DNA from: Jeotgalibacillus campisalis
Lineage (GTDB): Bacteria > Bacillota > Bacilli > Bacillales > Jeotgalibacillaceae
Direction of reading: 5' to 3'
Assembly (NCBI RefSeq): GCF_000829515.1
Contig: NZ_JXRR01000022.1
Location: 124,001 to 188,000, forward strand
Length of the DNA: 64,000 nucleotides
The notes below the pieces were generated by a model, which was not told where the DNA came from, ran no database searches, and saw only the letters and a program-made list of their open reading frames with translations. Shown one piece after another: positions 56,642 through 64,000 of the stretch; the stretch's first letter is position 1; each line of letters opens with the position of its first letter. A program made the translations under genes and the position numbers.

Positions 56642-57967
56642 TTAAAAGGTTACTTCTTCACCTGAGTCTTCAAACGCACGATTCCACTCTTCTGCGAGTT
56701 GCTTGACCGCTTCTTCTGGGGTTAACGAACCTTGAAGGTTTTGAACAAAAATATTTTTCGTTGATTCTCTAAGATCTGAGCTATTTTCAGTTGGCGGAAT
56801 CAGTACTTCTGCACGTGAAAGTGATTCAGAGGCCTGAAGCATGCCCAACGCTTTTGGAGAGTCGCCTGGATTTTGAAAATAATCATCCTCAAGTGATTCA
56901 GTTGTAGCCGGCAATACCGTTCCCGCTGTTTTCGCAAATTCCAGCTGATTTTCAGCATTTGTCAAGAATTCAGCCAAAGCAACCGCTGCATCTTCATTTT
57001 GTGTTTTAGCAGGGATAGCAAAATTCATTACGGCTACATTCACAGGCGCTTCATTACTTTCAAGAGGCTGCCCTGCTTTAGAGGCTTCATATACATCAGG
57101 TGAACCTGACTCGATCGGTCCAAGGAAAGTCACGCCGCCTTCAAGAAAGGAAGTATTCCCCGCCATGTATAGCTCCTGGCCAGTTGCAAGAGAGCCTTCT
57201 GCTGTTTCTTGTGGAATAAGTCCTTCTTCATACATTTTTTGTGTCAGTTCAAAGAATTCCACTATAGCTTCATTGTCTTCGAATACCGCTTTTCCATTTT
57301 CAACAATTGGCTCACCATCTGCCAAAGAGACCATCTTCTCCATAACGGTGTTGCCGTCATTGATAACAGGATAATAAGATGGCTTCCCTGTCGCTTCCGT
57401 CACTGCTTTTGCTGTATCATAAATTCCCTGAGTGTCAGTTGGAAGTTCAGAAACGCCTGCTTCATCAAAGTGCTCACTGTTATACCAGGAAACGGTTGTA
57501 GTTAAATACCATGGCAAAGCGTACAACTCATCCTCATACATGCCGGAATTAAAAGGCCCTTCTACATAGGAAGATTTTGTTTCATCACTGACCAAGTCAT
57601 TAAGACCTAGCAGTCCCCCTTGCGCTGCAATGTTGGACATATAATGAGGATTCAGGTTTACAACATCCGGCACATCATCACCTGTAAGTGAAGTAAGCAC
57701 CTTTTGTTCCATTTCATTTTGCGGAATATCCTCAATCTTTACATCAAGGTCCGGATGCATTTCTTCAAACTCTGCTTCAAGATCAGCGAAATATGTATCA
57801 AATGGTTCTCCCGCCAGCGAAGCAGTCCATAATGTTACTTCTCCTGAAAGCTCTCCCGAATCACCGCCGCCAGATTCTTCACTGTTGTCATCTCCACACC
57901 CCGCAAGACTTACAGATAATGCAGCAAAACATACTCCCGTGATCCATTTGCTTGAACGTTTTCCCAT
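56642..57967 (-). CDS. ABC sugar-binding lipoprotein 2
   Basis: Extracellular solute-binding protein, 441 aa, with a lipobox (SLAGC, Cys about 24) and a mature start GEVTLWTASLAGEPFDTYFADLEAEF. First gene of the operon that also encodes two permeases, an FAD oxidoreductase, GH38, ROK-RpiR, DUF4127 and NanE. The ligand is expected to be a short mannoside or ManNAc-containing oligosaccharide. AAGGGGGAA precedes the ATG. Confidence 0.9.
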   Translation of the reverse strand: MGKRSSKWITGVCFAALSVSLAGCGDDNSEESGGGDSGELSGEVTLWTASLAGEPFDTYFADLEAEFEEMHPDLDVKIEDIPQNEMEQKVLTSLTGDDVPDVVNLNPHYMSNIAAQGGLLGLNDLVSDETKSSYVEGPFNSGMYEDELYALPWYLTTTVSWYNSEHFDEAGVSELPTDTQGIYDTAKAVTEATGKPSYYPVINDGNTVMEKMVSLADGEPIVENGKAVFEDNEAIVEFFELTQKMYEEGLIPQETAEGSLATGQELYMAGNTSFLEGGVTFLGPIESGSPDVYEASKAGQPLESNEAPVNVAVMNFAIPAKTQNEDAAVALAEFLTNAENQLEFAKTAGTVLPATTESLEDDYFQNPGDSPKALGMLQASESLSRAEVLIPPTENSSDLRESTKNIFVQNLQGSLTPEEAVKQLAEEWNRAFEDSGEEVTF

Positions 57968-57991
57968 TTTCTTTTCCCCCTTTGAGATCTA

Positions 57992-58005
57992 TGAAAGCGA
58001 TTACT
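57992..58005. promoter_or_regulatory. cre (CcpA) site of the GH38 operon
   Basis: TGAAAGCGATTACT matches TGWNANCGNTNWCA at every defined position but the last. It begins right after the transcript start, where CcpA acts as roadblock or competitor, so the operon should be repressed by preferred sugars. Confidence 0.75.
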
Positions 58006-58013
58006 TTGACCTT

Positions 58014-58042
58014 ATAATACAGTGTGTTTGAATGTATTTCAA
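58014..58042 (-). promoter_or_regulatory. Promoter of the GH38 operon
   Basis: On the minus strand TTGAAA and TATTAT with a 17-base spacer; start expected at about 58007, leaving a 40-base leader with the cre site inside it. Confidence 0.72.
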
Positions 58043-58219
58043 TGACTTTTTAAAATTATTTTTACTTTTCTATATTTTATGAAAATTAATTTCATTTTAG
58101 TGCAAGCAACTTTTCACACACCGTTTCAGTGAAAAATCCTCCGCATCCATTCTGATTTCCCTTCCACCTCTATATGATGAATAGAATGAAAACACGGGGG
58201 CTAAAGTGGAGGGAATGAC

Positions 58220-59140
58220 ATGAAATGGATAAAGGAAGGCAGCTGGATGAACTGGACGCTTGGGCTCTTTGCAGTTTTAATTTTGGCGGGGACTGTCGGG
58301 CTGGTCATGGTGTACTTTTCAATTTACTCAGCCACTAAGGACATGCATGTACCTCTCGAGCGGGAGGGATCAACGAAGCGTGAAGAGGTCGTCCAAACAG
58401 AGGAAAAGGATCCGTTTTCTGTTTTAATTCTCGGAATTGATGAGCGAAAAGAAGATGCCGGCCGTTCCGATACGATGATTGTACTGACTGTCAATCCAAG
58501 CACGGAGAGCACAAAGCTTTTAAGCATTCCAAGAGACACCTATGTGGAAATAGCGGGCTATGGCAAGAAGGATAAAATTAATCATGCCTATGCGTACGGC
58601 GGAGTGGAATTGGCGATGGAAAGCGTGGAAGAGCTGCTTGATATTCCACTTGATTACTATATTAAAGTAAATATGGAGGGCTTTGAGGATGTCATAGACG
58701 TCCTTGGCGGCGTGGTTGTCTCCAATCCATTTTCATTTGAAGCTGGCGGCTTTCGTTTTCCTGAAGGCGAGCTGATTTTAAATGGAAAGCAGGCGCTCTC
58801 CTTTAGCCGGATGCGCCAGGATGATCCAGATGGAGATTTCGGAAGACAGGAACGGCAGCGGAATATTATTGAAGCGGTAATCAGTGAAGGCACAACCGTT
58901 TCAACGTTTTTAAACTACGGCGATCTTTTAGAATCGCTTGGCGAAAACATTAAAACCAATCTGACCTTTGATCAGCTGATGGATATTCAAAACGACTACC
59001 GCCAAGCAGCAGATAATGTTGATCATCTTCAGTTTGATGAAGGAACGAATGAATACATAGGAGGCGTGTATTATTATGTCATTCCTGACGATGACATTGC
59101 CGCCGTACAAAAAATCCTTCAAAGCGAACTGGAGCTCTAA
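58220..59140 (+). CDS. LytR-CpsA-Psr family cell-wall polymer ligase 2
   Basis: A 306-aa membrane-anchored LCP protein, paralog of the product of 10495-11418 with the same blocks (LILGIDERKEDAGRSDTM, LLSIPRDT, SFSRMRQDDPDGDFGRQERQR). One membrane segment at about 13-35, catalytic domain outside. The close similarity suggests a duplication; two or three LCP enzymes with overlapping roles are common in Bacillus (TagT/U/V). GGAGGGA precedes the ATG. Confidence 0.92.
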   Translation: MKWIKEGSWMNWTLGLFAVLILAGTVGLVMVYFSIYSATKDMHVPLEREGSTKREEVVQTEEKDPFSVLILGIDERKEDAGRSDTMIVLTVNPSTESTKLLSIPRDTYVEIAGYGKKDKINHAYAYGGVELAMESVEELLDIPLDYYIKVNMEGFEDVIDVLGGVVVSNPFSFEAGGFRFPEGELILNGKQALSFSRMRQDDPDGDFGRQERQRNIIEAVISEGTTVSTFLNYGDLLESLGENIKTNLTFDQLMDIQNDYRQAADNVDHLQFDEGTNEYIGGVYYYVIPDDDIAAVQKILQSELEL

Positions 59141-59173
59141 ACAGGCATTGGGAAAATCCTCTGCCTGTTTCTT
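59137..59173 (+). terminator. Terminator of LCP gene 2
   Basis: AAACAGGCA pairs with TGCCTGTTT around a 14-base loop, followed by CTTT; weak T-run. Confidence 0.65.
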
Positions 59174-59214
59174 TAATGAGTAAAGCGGTCACAAATCATG
59201 CTTAGTTTCCTCCC

Positions 59215-60450
59215 TCATCCGGCTTTTTTCATCTCCACTTCAAACACTTTCTTATTTTCCGGATGAAGCATCATCCTAATAAGCCCGAGTACTGCAATTA
59301 AACAGACGAAGGCTAATCCGATGATGGTCAGACGCAAGGAAAAGAGATCAGCAGCCACCCCTGCGCCTAACACAAAAAGAATCTGAAATAGACTTACGGC
59401 AACTCCGTATAAACTGGTGACCCTGCCCATAATGGAAATGGGCACCATATGCTGATACCAGGTTGTGTAGCCGGTGTTTGCAAAAGCATGAAAGAATCCG
59501 AGCAAAATAAAGCCCGCAGCAATCATTGCAAAGGAATGGCTGAATGCATAGATCAGATAACCGGCAGAAACCAGCAGAAATCCGCCTCCAAGTAGCTGCT
59601 TTACAGATAGTTTTTCAGATAAAGATGAAACAGCAACAGCCCCTAAAACTGCGCCAATACCGGTAATACTGATGAGCAAACTGTAATCCACTTCACTTAA
59701 ACCGACCACTTGCCGGGCAAATACTACTTCCTGTGCATCCATTGCGAAAGTTGAAATCAAAATAAACAAATTGAAGATGAGCACATAAAGAAAGAGACGC
59801 TGTTTCCTGCCAAACTTCATCACCACAGTAAAATCCTCCGCAATTGCTTTCATTGATAATGGATTTAGGCCTGCTGTTTTTTCTTCATCCACATTCGGAA
59901 GCCAGCGTAAAATGAGTGCTGAAAGTCCGAATGTAGCGGCATTGAACCAGATTACCATTTCAATCGAGCTCACTAAAAATAACAACCCTGCAATTGCCGG
60001 CCCTATAACGAAGGCTCCTGATGAGGTTAATGAATAAAACGAATTAAATCGTTTTCTTTTTTCTTCCGGGACAAGCATGGTAATATAGGTTAATGAAGCA
60101 GGAGAAAAAAAGGATTTTGCCATGCTGATGAGCCAGAGTAATCCATAAATGGCCCAAACAGAAGGCATGAATGGAATCAGTGCAACCAGTACGCCTCGTA
60201 TCACATCTGTCCAAATCATTAACCTTCTCTTATTCGCCCGATCAATTAAACTGCCTGCCCATAACCTTGTAAAAATAGCTGCCGCTGGACCTGCTATCCA
60301 CAATCCTGCCACTGCTGCAGCAGAATTGGTCATTTCAAACACGAGTAAATTAATGGCAACCAAATAAACAAAATCCCCAACCGTCGACAAACCCGTTGCT
60401 GCTAAAAGCATGGCTGGAAACCGCCAGCCGCTCCAATTTCTTTTTCTCAT
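59215..60450 (-). CDS. MFS transporter
   Basis: Integral membrane carrier of the major facilitator family, 411 aa from ATG 60450, about twelve segments. The loop RLWAGSLIDRANKRRLM after segment 2 is the MFS motif A variant (G-x3-D-R-x-N-R-R) seen in the MFS_3/enterobactin-exporter-like group; many are drug exporters. An upstream in-frame ATG (60486) has only a weak site, whereas GAGGGG lies before 60450. Substrate unknown. Convergent with LCP gene 2. Confidence 0.87.
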   Translation of the reverse strand: MRKRNWSGWRFPAMLLAATGLSTVGDFVYLVAINLLVFEMTNSAAAVAGLWIAGPAAAIFTRLWAGSLIDRANKRRLMIWTDVIRGVLVALIPFMPSVWAIYGLLWLISMAKSFFSPASLTYITMLVPEEKRKRFNSFYSLTSSGAFVIGPAIAGLLFLVSSIEMVIWFNAATFGLSALILRWLPNVDEEKTAGLNPLSMKAIAEDFTVVMKFGRKQRLFLYVLIFNLFILISTFAMDAQEVVFARQVVGLSEVDYSLLISITGIGAVLGAVAVSSLSEKLSVKQLLGGGFLLVSAGYLIYAFSHSFAMIAAGFILLGFFHAFANTGYTTWYQHMVPISIMGRVTSLYGVAVSLFQILFVLGAGVAADLFSLRLTIIGLAFVCLIAVLGLIRMMLHPENKKVFEVEMKKAG

Positions 60451-60771
60451 ACTAAATCGCCCCTCTGCCCAATCTGCAGCCATCATTCTTCAACTTCAAG
60501 CTTCTTGTTATATAAATCCTATAATTTTTTTCCAAATAAAAGCAATAGTTTTTAGAATAATCTCGCGATTTCGATCAAAATGGTTTTAAAATAGTTCACA
60601 TTTAGAAAAACTAAGAACATGAGTTTTTGATCATATTACCTAAAGTCTTATTTGATATCCCTTTTTCGGTTTATTAGATCTTCAGCTTTAAACAATAAAA
60701 TTCAAAGTACATTTTCTTTTTACTCCTTTTCTATTTATACTGTAAGTACTACTGCTAAAGGTGTTGTGAGA

Positions 60772-61890
60772 ATGAATAAAAAGGAAAAAGAAATTCTGCG
60801 GCTAATCACAGAAAATCCGTATATTTCTCAAAATGATTTAGCTGATAAACTTGGTCTTTCCCGGTCAGCTGTTGCCGTTTATATTTCAAATATGATGAAA
60901 AAAGGCATTATTCTTGGAAAAGCCTACATCATAAAAGATTCACAACGAATTGTTTGTGTAGGCGGAGCCACTGTAGATCGCAAGGCTGTGCCAAAGCATA
61001 AAATAAAATTCGGCACCTCAAACCCTGTTTATTATCACCGATTTCCTGGTGGTGTGGCGCGTAATGTGGCAGAAAACCTGGGCAGACTGAATTGTAATAC
61101 TTCTCTTATCACTTGTGTAGGGGACGATGAACAGGGCAGCTGGCTGCTTGACCATACAAAAACAGCGGGGGTTGATGTTAGTCAAAGTCTGAGACTAAAC
61201 AACTACAATACAGGGTCTTATACGATCATTTCAGATAAAAATGGCATGCTGCTTCTTGGACTGGATGATTTAAATTTATATGAATATTTAACAGTTGATT
61301 TGCTTGAAAAAAGATGGAATTATATGTCTTCTGCTGATATGATTTTTCTTGATTTTAACTTTCCAATTGAAATCAGTGAGCAGATTATTCATAAAGCAAG
61401 AATGGAAGGAATACGATTGTGTGCAACAGTAGTATCCTCTACTCGTACAGAATTGGTGCCTTCTTCCCTTAATGGAGTTTACTTGCTTTGCACTAATGAC
61501 ATCGAAGCCTCCTCTCTTTTGGGCTATGATGTTAACGAGAAAGACATGATTCAGGACGCGTGTCGTAAGCTTCAGCAAAGAGGTGCTGAGAACATTGCCA
61601 TGAATCTGCGTGACAAAGGAAGTTATCTTTTCACAGAGGATCAGCAATTTCATTGGATCCCTCAGCCTGTCGAAAAAACAGCAGATTGGACGGGAAACCG
61701 AGATGCGTTTATGGCAGGAGTTATATACGGGTTAACTCAGCAGCTTGAATTGCGTGTGGCGTGTGAGTATGGTTCGATCATGTCGATGATTACGATACGT
61801 GATTTTGCTACGGTAAATACAAACTTTAATGTGAAGGAACTAGAAGCGCTTCATAAAAATTACTTCACAAAAAAAAGGCCGGTCAATTGA
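60772..61890 (+). CDS. HTH-PfkB protein with altered kinase motif (pseudouridine-kinase-like)
   Basis: A 372-aa protein: N-terminal winged helix (1-55, EILRLITENPYISQNDLADKLGLSRSAVAVYISNM) and a PfkB sugar-kinase domain (58-365) with the substrate motif PGGVARNVAENLGRL (92-106). The layout is that of YeiC-type pseudouridine kinases. The ATP-site motif normally reading (D)TTGAGDAF is here WTGNRDAF (306-313): the catalytic Asp311 is kept but the Ala-Gly of the anion hole is Asn-Arg, so kinase activity is doubtful and a regulatory role is possible. ATG 60772 follows AAAGG; an upstream open frame to 60652 has no site. No pseudouridine glycosidase (psuG) is adjacent. Confidence 0.85.
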   Translation: MNKKEKEILRLITENPYISQNDLADKLGLSRSAVAVYISNMMKKGIILGKAYIIKDSQRIVCVGGATVDRKAVPKHKIKFGTSNPVYYHRFPGGVARNVAENLGRLNCNTSLITCVGDDEQGSWLLDHTKTAGVDVSQSLRLNNYNTGSYTIISDKNGMLLLGLDDLNLYEYLTVDLLEKRWNYMSSADMIFLDFNFPIEISEQIIHKARMEGIRLCATVVSSTRTELVPSSLNGVYLLCTNDIEASSLLGYDVNEKDMIQDACRKLQQRGAENIAMNLRDKGSYLFTEDQQFHWIPQPVEKTADWTGNRDAFMAGVIYGLTQQLELRVACEYGSIMSMITIRDFATVNTNFNVKELEALHKNYFTKKRPVN

Positions 61891-61904
61891 CCAGGCCTTC
61901 TTTC
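61871..61904. terminator. Bidirectional terminator
   Basis: AAGGCCGGTCAATTGACCAGGCCTT-like hairpin with one bulge, A-run and T-run at either side, between convergent genes. Confidence 0.85.
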
Positions 61905-61906
61905 AT

Positions 61907-63289
61907 TTACTGATATTGCATTAAAGCTGCTTCAGCGTCTTGCTGCATTTTTTGAATCGCTTCTTCTACTGTAATCGAGTCATTAAATGCATTAGCGATA
62001 GCTTCTGTTACTGTATCGTTAACTGGTCTGCTGGCTGCTGAAGGCGTTGTGATGCGTGCATGTGGAAAAACCTGTTCAAATGCATCCATTTTTTGAGGGT
62101 TTGCCTCATAATCTTCTTTCAGCAAATCTGTTTCCAATGATGATTGCACGGCAGGAAAATAACCGGTCTTTTCTGCATAAATTGCTTGTGCTTGTGCACC
62201 TGCAAAGTATTTCATGAATACCCATGAGGCTAATTCCTGTTCCGGTTCTGCTTTAAACATGATGTGATTTCCGCCCCATAAACCTGTAGATTTGTTGTCT
62301 AAATCACCTTGTGGAATCAAGGATATACCCCACTCAAATTGATCTTCAATTAATTCAATTTTCGTAGTGGAACGAGCAGTTGTTCCGATTTCCATTGCGA
62401 CTCGACCGTTCGTAAATTCCTGTTCCGTTTCTTCTGCATAGTAAACGGCGCCTTGATCAACTAAATTTTTTAACATCGTCAGCAATTCAACTGCGTGTTC
62501 ATTTGCATAGTCGACTGTGGAAGCATCTTCCGATAACGGCTCCACCCCAAACGTCCGAAGCCAAATGCTGAAATCTCCCCCTATTGCATTAGGGTTTACC
62601 GCAAAAGCTGGAGTACCGGTTTTCTCATAGATCTCAAGTGACTGCTGTTCAAACTCTTCCCAGGTTTCAGCAGGAGCATCAAATCCAGCTTCACTTAAGA
62701 TATCTTTATTGTAATACGTTCCCATTGAACTGTTGCCATGAATCCAGCTCATGGTTTTACCTTCGTATTGTGGCAGCTGCTGTCGAGCTAATACACCTTC
62801 ATTAATGTCGCTCAACTCTTCTTCGGTATATCCATATTTTTCACTGGCAAGAAAGTCATCCAATTCTCTTACTTCATCAGTCTTCATATACTCCAGCGTA
62901 TCACTTTCATAAGCCATTGTGACGTTCGGAAGTCCGCCTCCTGATAATGAAGCGCCTACTTTTTTATTCAATTCATCATATGTGCCTTGGAAAACTTCAT
63001 TTACTACAATTTTCCCTTCGTATTCTTTATTAAATTCATCGACAATCTCACTCACTGCTTCTCCATAGATCGTTGCTTGAATATGCCAGAAATCAATTTC
63101 TATTGGACCGTCTTCCCCAAGGTCCATTTCTTCCCACGGTCCCTCTTCTGATTCACTACTTGCCTGATTTGAGCCATTTGTAGCCGTATCTCCATCCTCT
63201 TCTTCGGATGTAGAATTCCCTGTTGCACACGCCGCCAAAATCAAGGTCATTAACGCCATCAATAAACCTGTCATCCATTTTTTAGACAT
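61907..63289 (-). CDS. ABC sugar-binding lipoprotein 3
   Basis: Extracellular solute-binding protein, 460 aa, lipobox LAACATG (Cys about 20) followed by an acidic Ser/Glu linker and IEIDFWHIQATIYGEAVSEIV. No permease genes follow; permeases may lie upstream beyond the window or be shared. It is read after an MBL-fold hydrolase gene, 55 bases downstream. CAGGAGG precedes the ATG. Confidence 0.88.
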   Translation of the reverse strand: MSKKWMTGLLMALMTLILAACATGNSTSEEEDGDTATNGSNQASSESEEGPWEEMDLGEDGPIEIDFWHIQATIYGEAVSEIVDEFNKEYEGKIVVNEVFQGTYDELNKKVGASLSGGGLPNVTMAYESDTLEYMKTDEVRELDDFLASEKYGYTEEELSDINEGVLARQQLPQYEGKTMSWIHGNSSMGTYYNKDILSEAGFDAPAETWEEFEQQSLEIYEKTGTPAFAVNPNAIGGDFSIWLRTFGVEPLSEDASTVDYANEHAVELLTMLKNLVDQGAVYYAEETEQEFTNGRVAMEIGTTARSTTKIELIEDQFEWGISLIPQGDLDNKSTGLWGGNHIMFKAEPEQELASWVFMKYFAGAQAQAIYAEKTGYFPAVQSSLETDLLKEDYEANPQKMDAFEQVFPHARITTPSAASRPVNDTVTEAIANAFNDSITVEEAIQKMQQDAEAALMQYQ

Positions 63290-63344
63290 TTTAAATCCTC
63301 CTGTTTTTGTTTTTATCTGGTTTTATAGTGAATAGCACAATCTC

Positions 63345-64000
63345 TTACACTAGTGTTTCTGACTGTTTACCTAGCAGTGCCTGAATGGATATTTTCTCTC
63401 CATAGGAAGGGCAATATTTTACCGCATTTTTGGTGTTCACAAGAGATGGATTGAGACTATGGAGCGGGATGGCAACTTTAGGTGATACAGTTTCAATCAG
63501 CTGGGAGATATCTTCAGGAGAAGCATGTCCTCCTGTTCCGTAATAATGATAGTGAATGTTATATAACTTGAGCCAGCGGTGCAAAATTGGATCCTCCTTG
63601 TTAAGCGGATTTCCATCTGCATGAAAATAAAGAGAGGTACCAGATGAATCTCCGAGTGTTTCAAATTCAGAAAGCAGCGGCGTTTGTTCTTCTGTCAGGA
63701 AAACAATGTACTGATTTTTATGGAGCCAAATGTCTTCCATTGTTACGGTGTTATATACTAGATCAGTAGATTTCACTTGCAAGTCCAGCAAACAGATGAC
63801 GTCTTTTTCGTTCATTCGCGCAGGATGATCTGACGGTAAAGTAGAGATCCCTTCTTCAGTCGCCGTTTTCCAAAGGAGTGCTGTGCGTTCATCCATGACA
63901 AGCTTTCGTCCTAGCTCCTTTGCTTTAACAATAAAATCGGCTACCCGTTCAACATTGCGAGCTAATATATTCACATAAAGAAGGTCAAATCCTTCTGACA
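63345..64000 (-). CDS. MBL-fold beta-CASP-like hydrolase, C-terminal part
   Basis: The frame is open to the window edge, so the N-terminal metallo-beta-lactamase core lies outside. What remains (about 217 residues, SEGFDLLYVNILARNVERVADFIVKAKELGRKLVM) resembles the beta-CASP and closing part of RNase J-type hydrolases; YYGTGGHASPEDISQLIETVSPKVAIPLHSLNP carries the late GHxS and PxH motifs. Real RNase J is 555 aa and has further domains; this protein ends 30 residues after the PLHS motif, so it is a shorter relative, often found with sugar transport genes. Confidence 0.75.
   Translation of the reverse strand, partial: SEGFDLLYVNILARNVERVADFIVKAKELGRKLVMDERTALLWKTATEEGISTLPSDHPARMNEKDVICLLDLQVKSTDLVYNTVTMEDIWLHKNQYIVFLTEEQTPLLSEFETLGDSSGTSLYFHADGNPLNKEDPILHRWLKLYNIHYHYYGTGGHASPEDISQLIETVSPKVAIPLHSLNPSLVNTKNAVKYCPSYGEKISIQALLGKQSETLV

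Overview
The window is a chromosomal stretch of a low-GC, endospore-forming Bacillales bacterium (Bacillaceae/Planococcaceae type). Evidence for this is the B. subtilis-like gene content (ywqCDE, lytE, yocH, serCA, splAB, a YjcZ-type spore peptide), SigA-like -35/-10 boxes, strong AGGAGG ribosome binding sites and frequent TTG/GTG starts. No rRNA, tRNA, CRISPR array, transposase or prophage was seen.

Layout. 1-16 kb is envelope and signalling: a capsule tyrosine kinase/phosphatase module (ywqCDE), an SGNH-like membrane protein, LytE and YocH wall hydrolases, an RRNPP-type regulator overlapping a secreted pro-peptide gene, serC-serA, a tiny holin-like toxin gene whose promoter carries a LexA box, an LCP ligase, a VanZ protein, a 39-aa Cys/His protein under a cyclic-di-GMP-I riboswitch, and a secreted SLH-5'-nucleotidase. 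16-22 kb holds glycerate kinase and a sucrose locus (LacI regulator, PTS EIIBC, sucrose-6-phosphate hydrolase) with three copies of one operator. 22-25 kb has a secreted CWB2 metalloprotease and a small membrane protein.

25-33 kb is a first sugar operon on the minus strand (ABC binding protein, two permeases, ManA, SGNH hydrolase, Gfo/Idh oxidoreductase, ROK kinase). 33-40 kb holds a short CstA, a second small Cys/His protein paralogous to the riboswitch-controlled one, a 49-aa four-cysteine protein, splAB, a triplicated 130-bp palindromic repeat, a ThuA/SDR/Gfo-Idh operon and a SigK-type YjcZ peptide gene. 40-47 kb holds gene remnants, a glucose/maltose-type PTS EIICB with an EEP-family phosphodiesterase, and a 3-hydroxybutyrate dehydrogenase/GntP pair.

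47-58 kb is the second sugar operon, read right to left from one CcpA-type promoter: ABC binding protein, two permeases, FAD oxidoreductase, GH38 alpha-mannosidase, a fused ROK-RpiR-SIS regulator, a DUF4127 protein and NanE. Together these suggest import of a mannose/ManNAc-containing glycan fragment, its cleavage, and entry of ManNAc-6-P into amino-sugar catabolism. 58-64 kb has a second LCP protein, an MFS transporter, a HTH-PfkB protein with an altered kinase motif, a third binding protein and the end of an MBL-fold hydrolase. None of the three ABC loci has its own ATPase, so a shared MsmX-like ATPase is inferred.

The most notable items are the SOS-controlled toxin, the riboswitch and uORF control of a tiny Cys/His protein with an uncontrolled paralog, the receptor/pro-peptide pair, and the GH38-DUF4127-NanE operon with its fused regulator.
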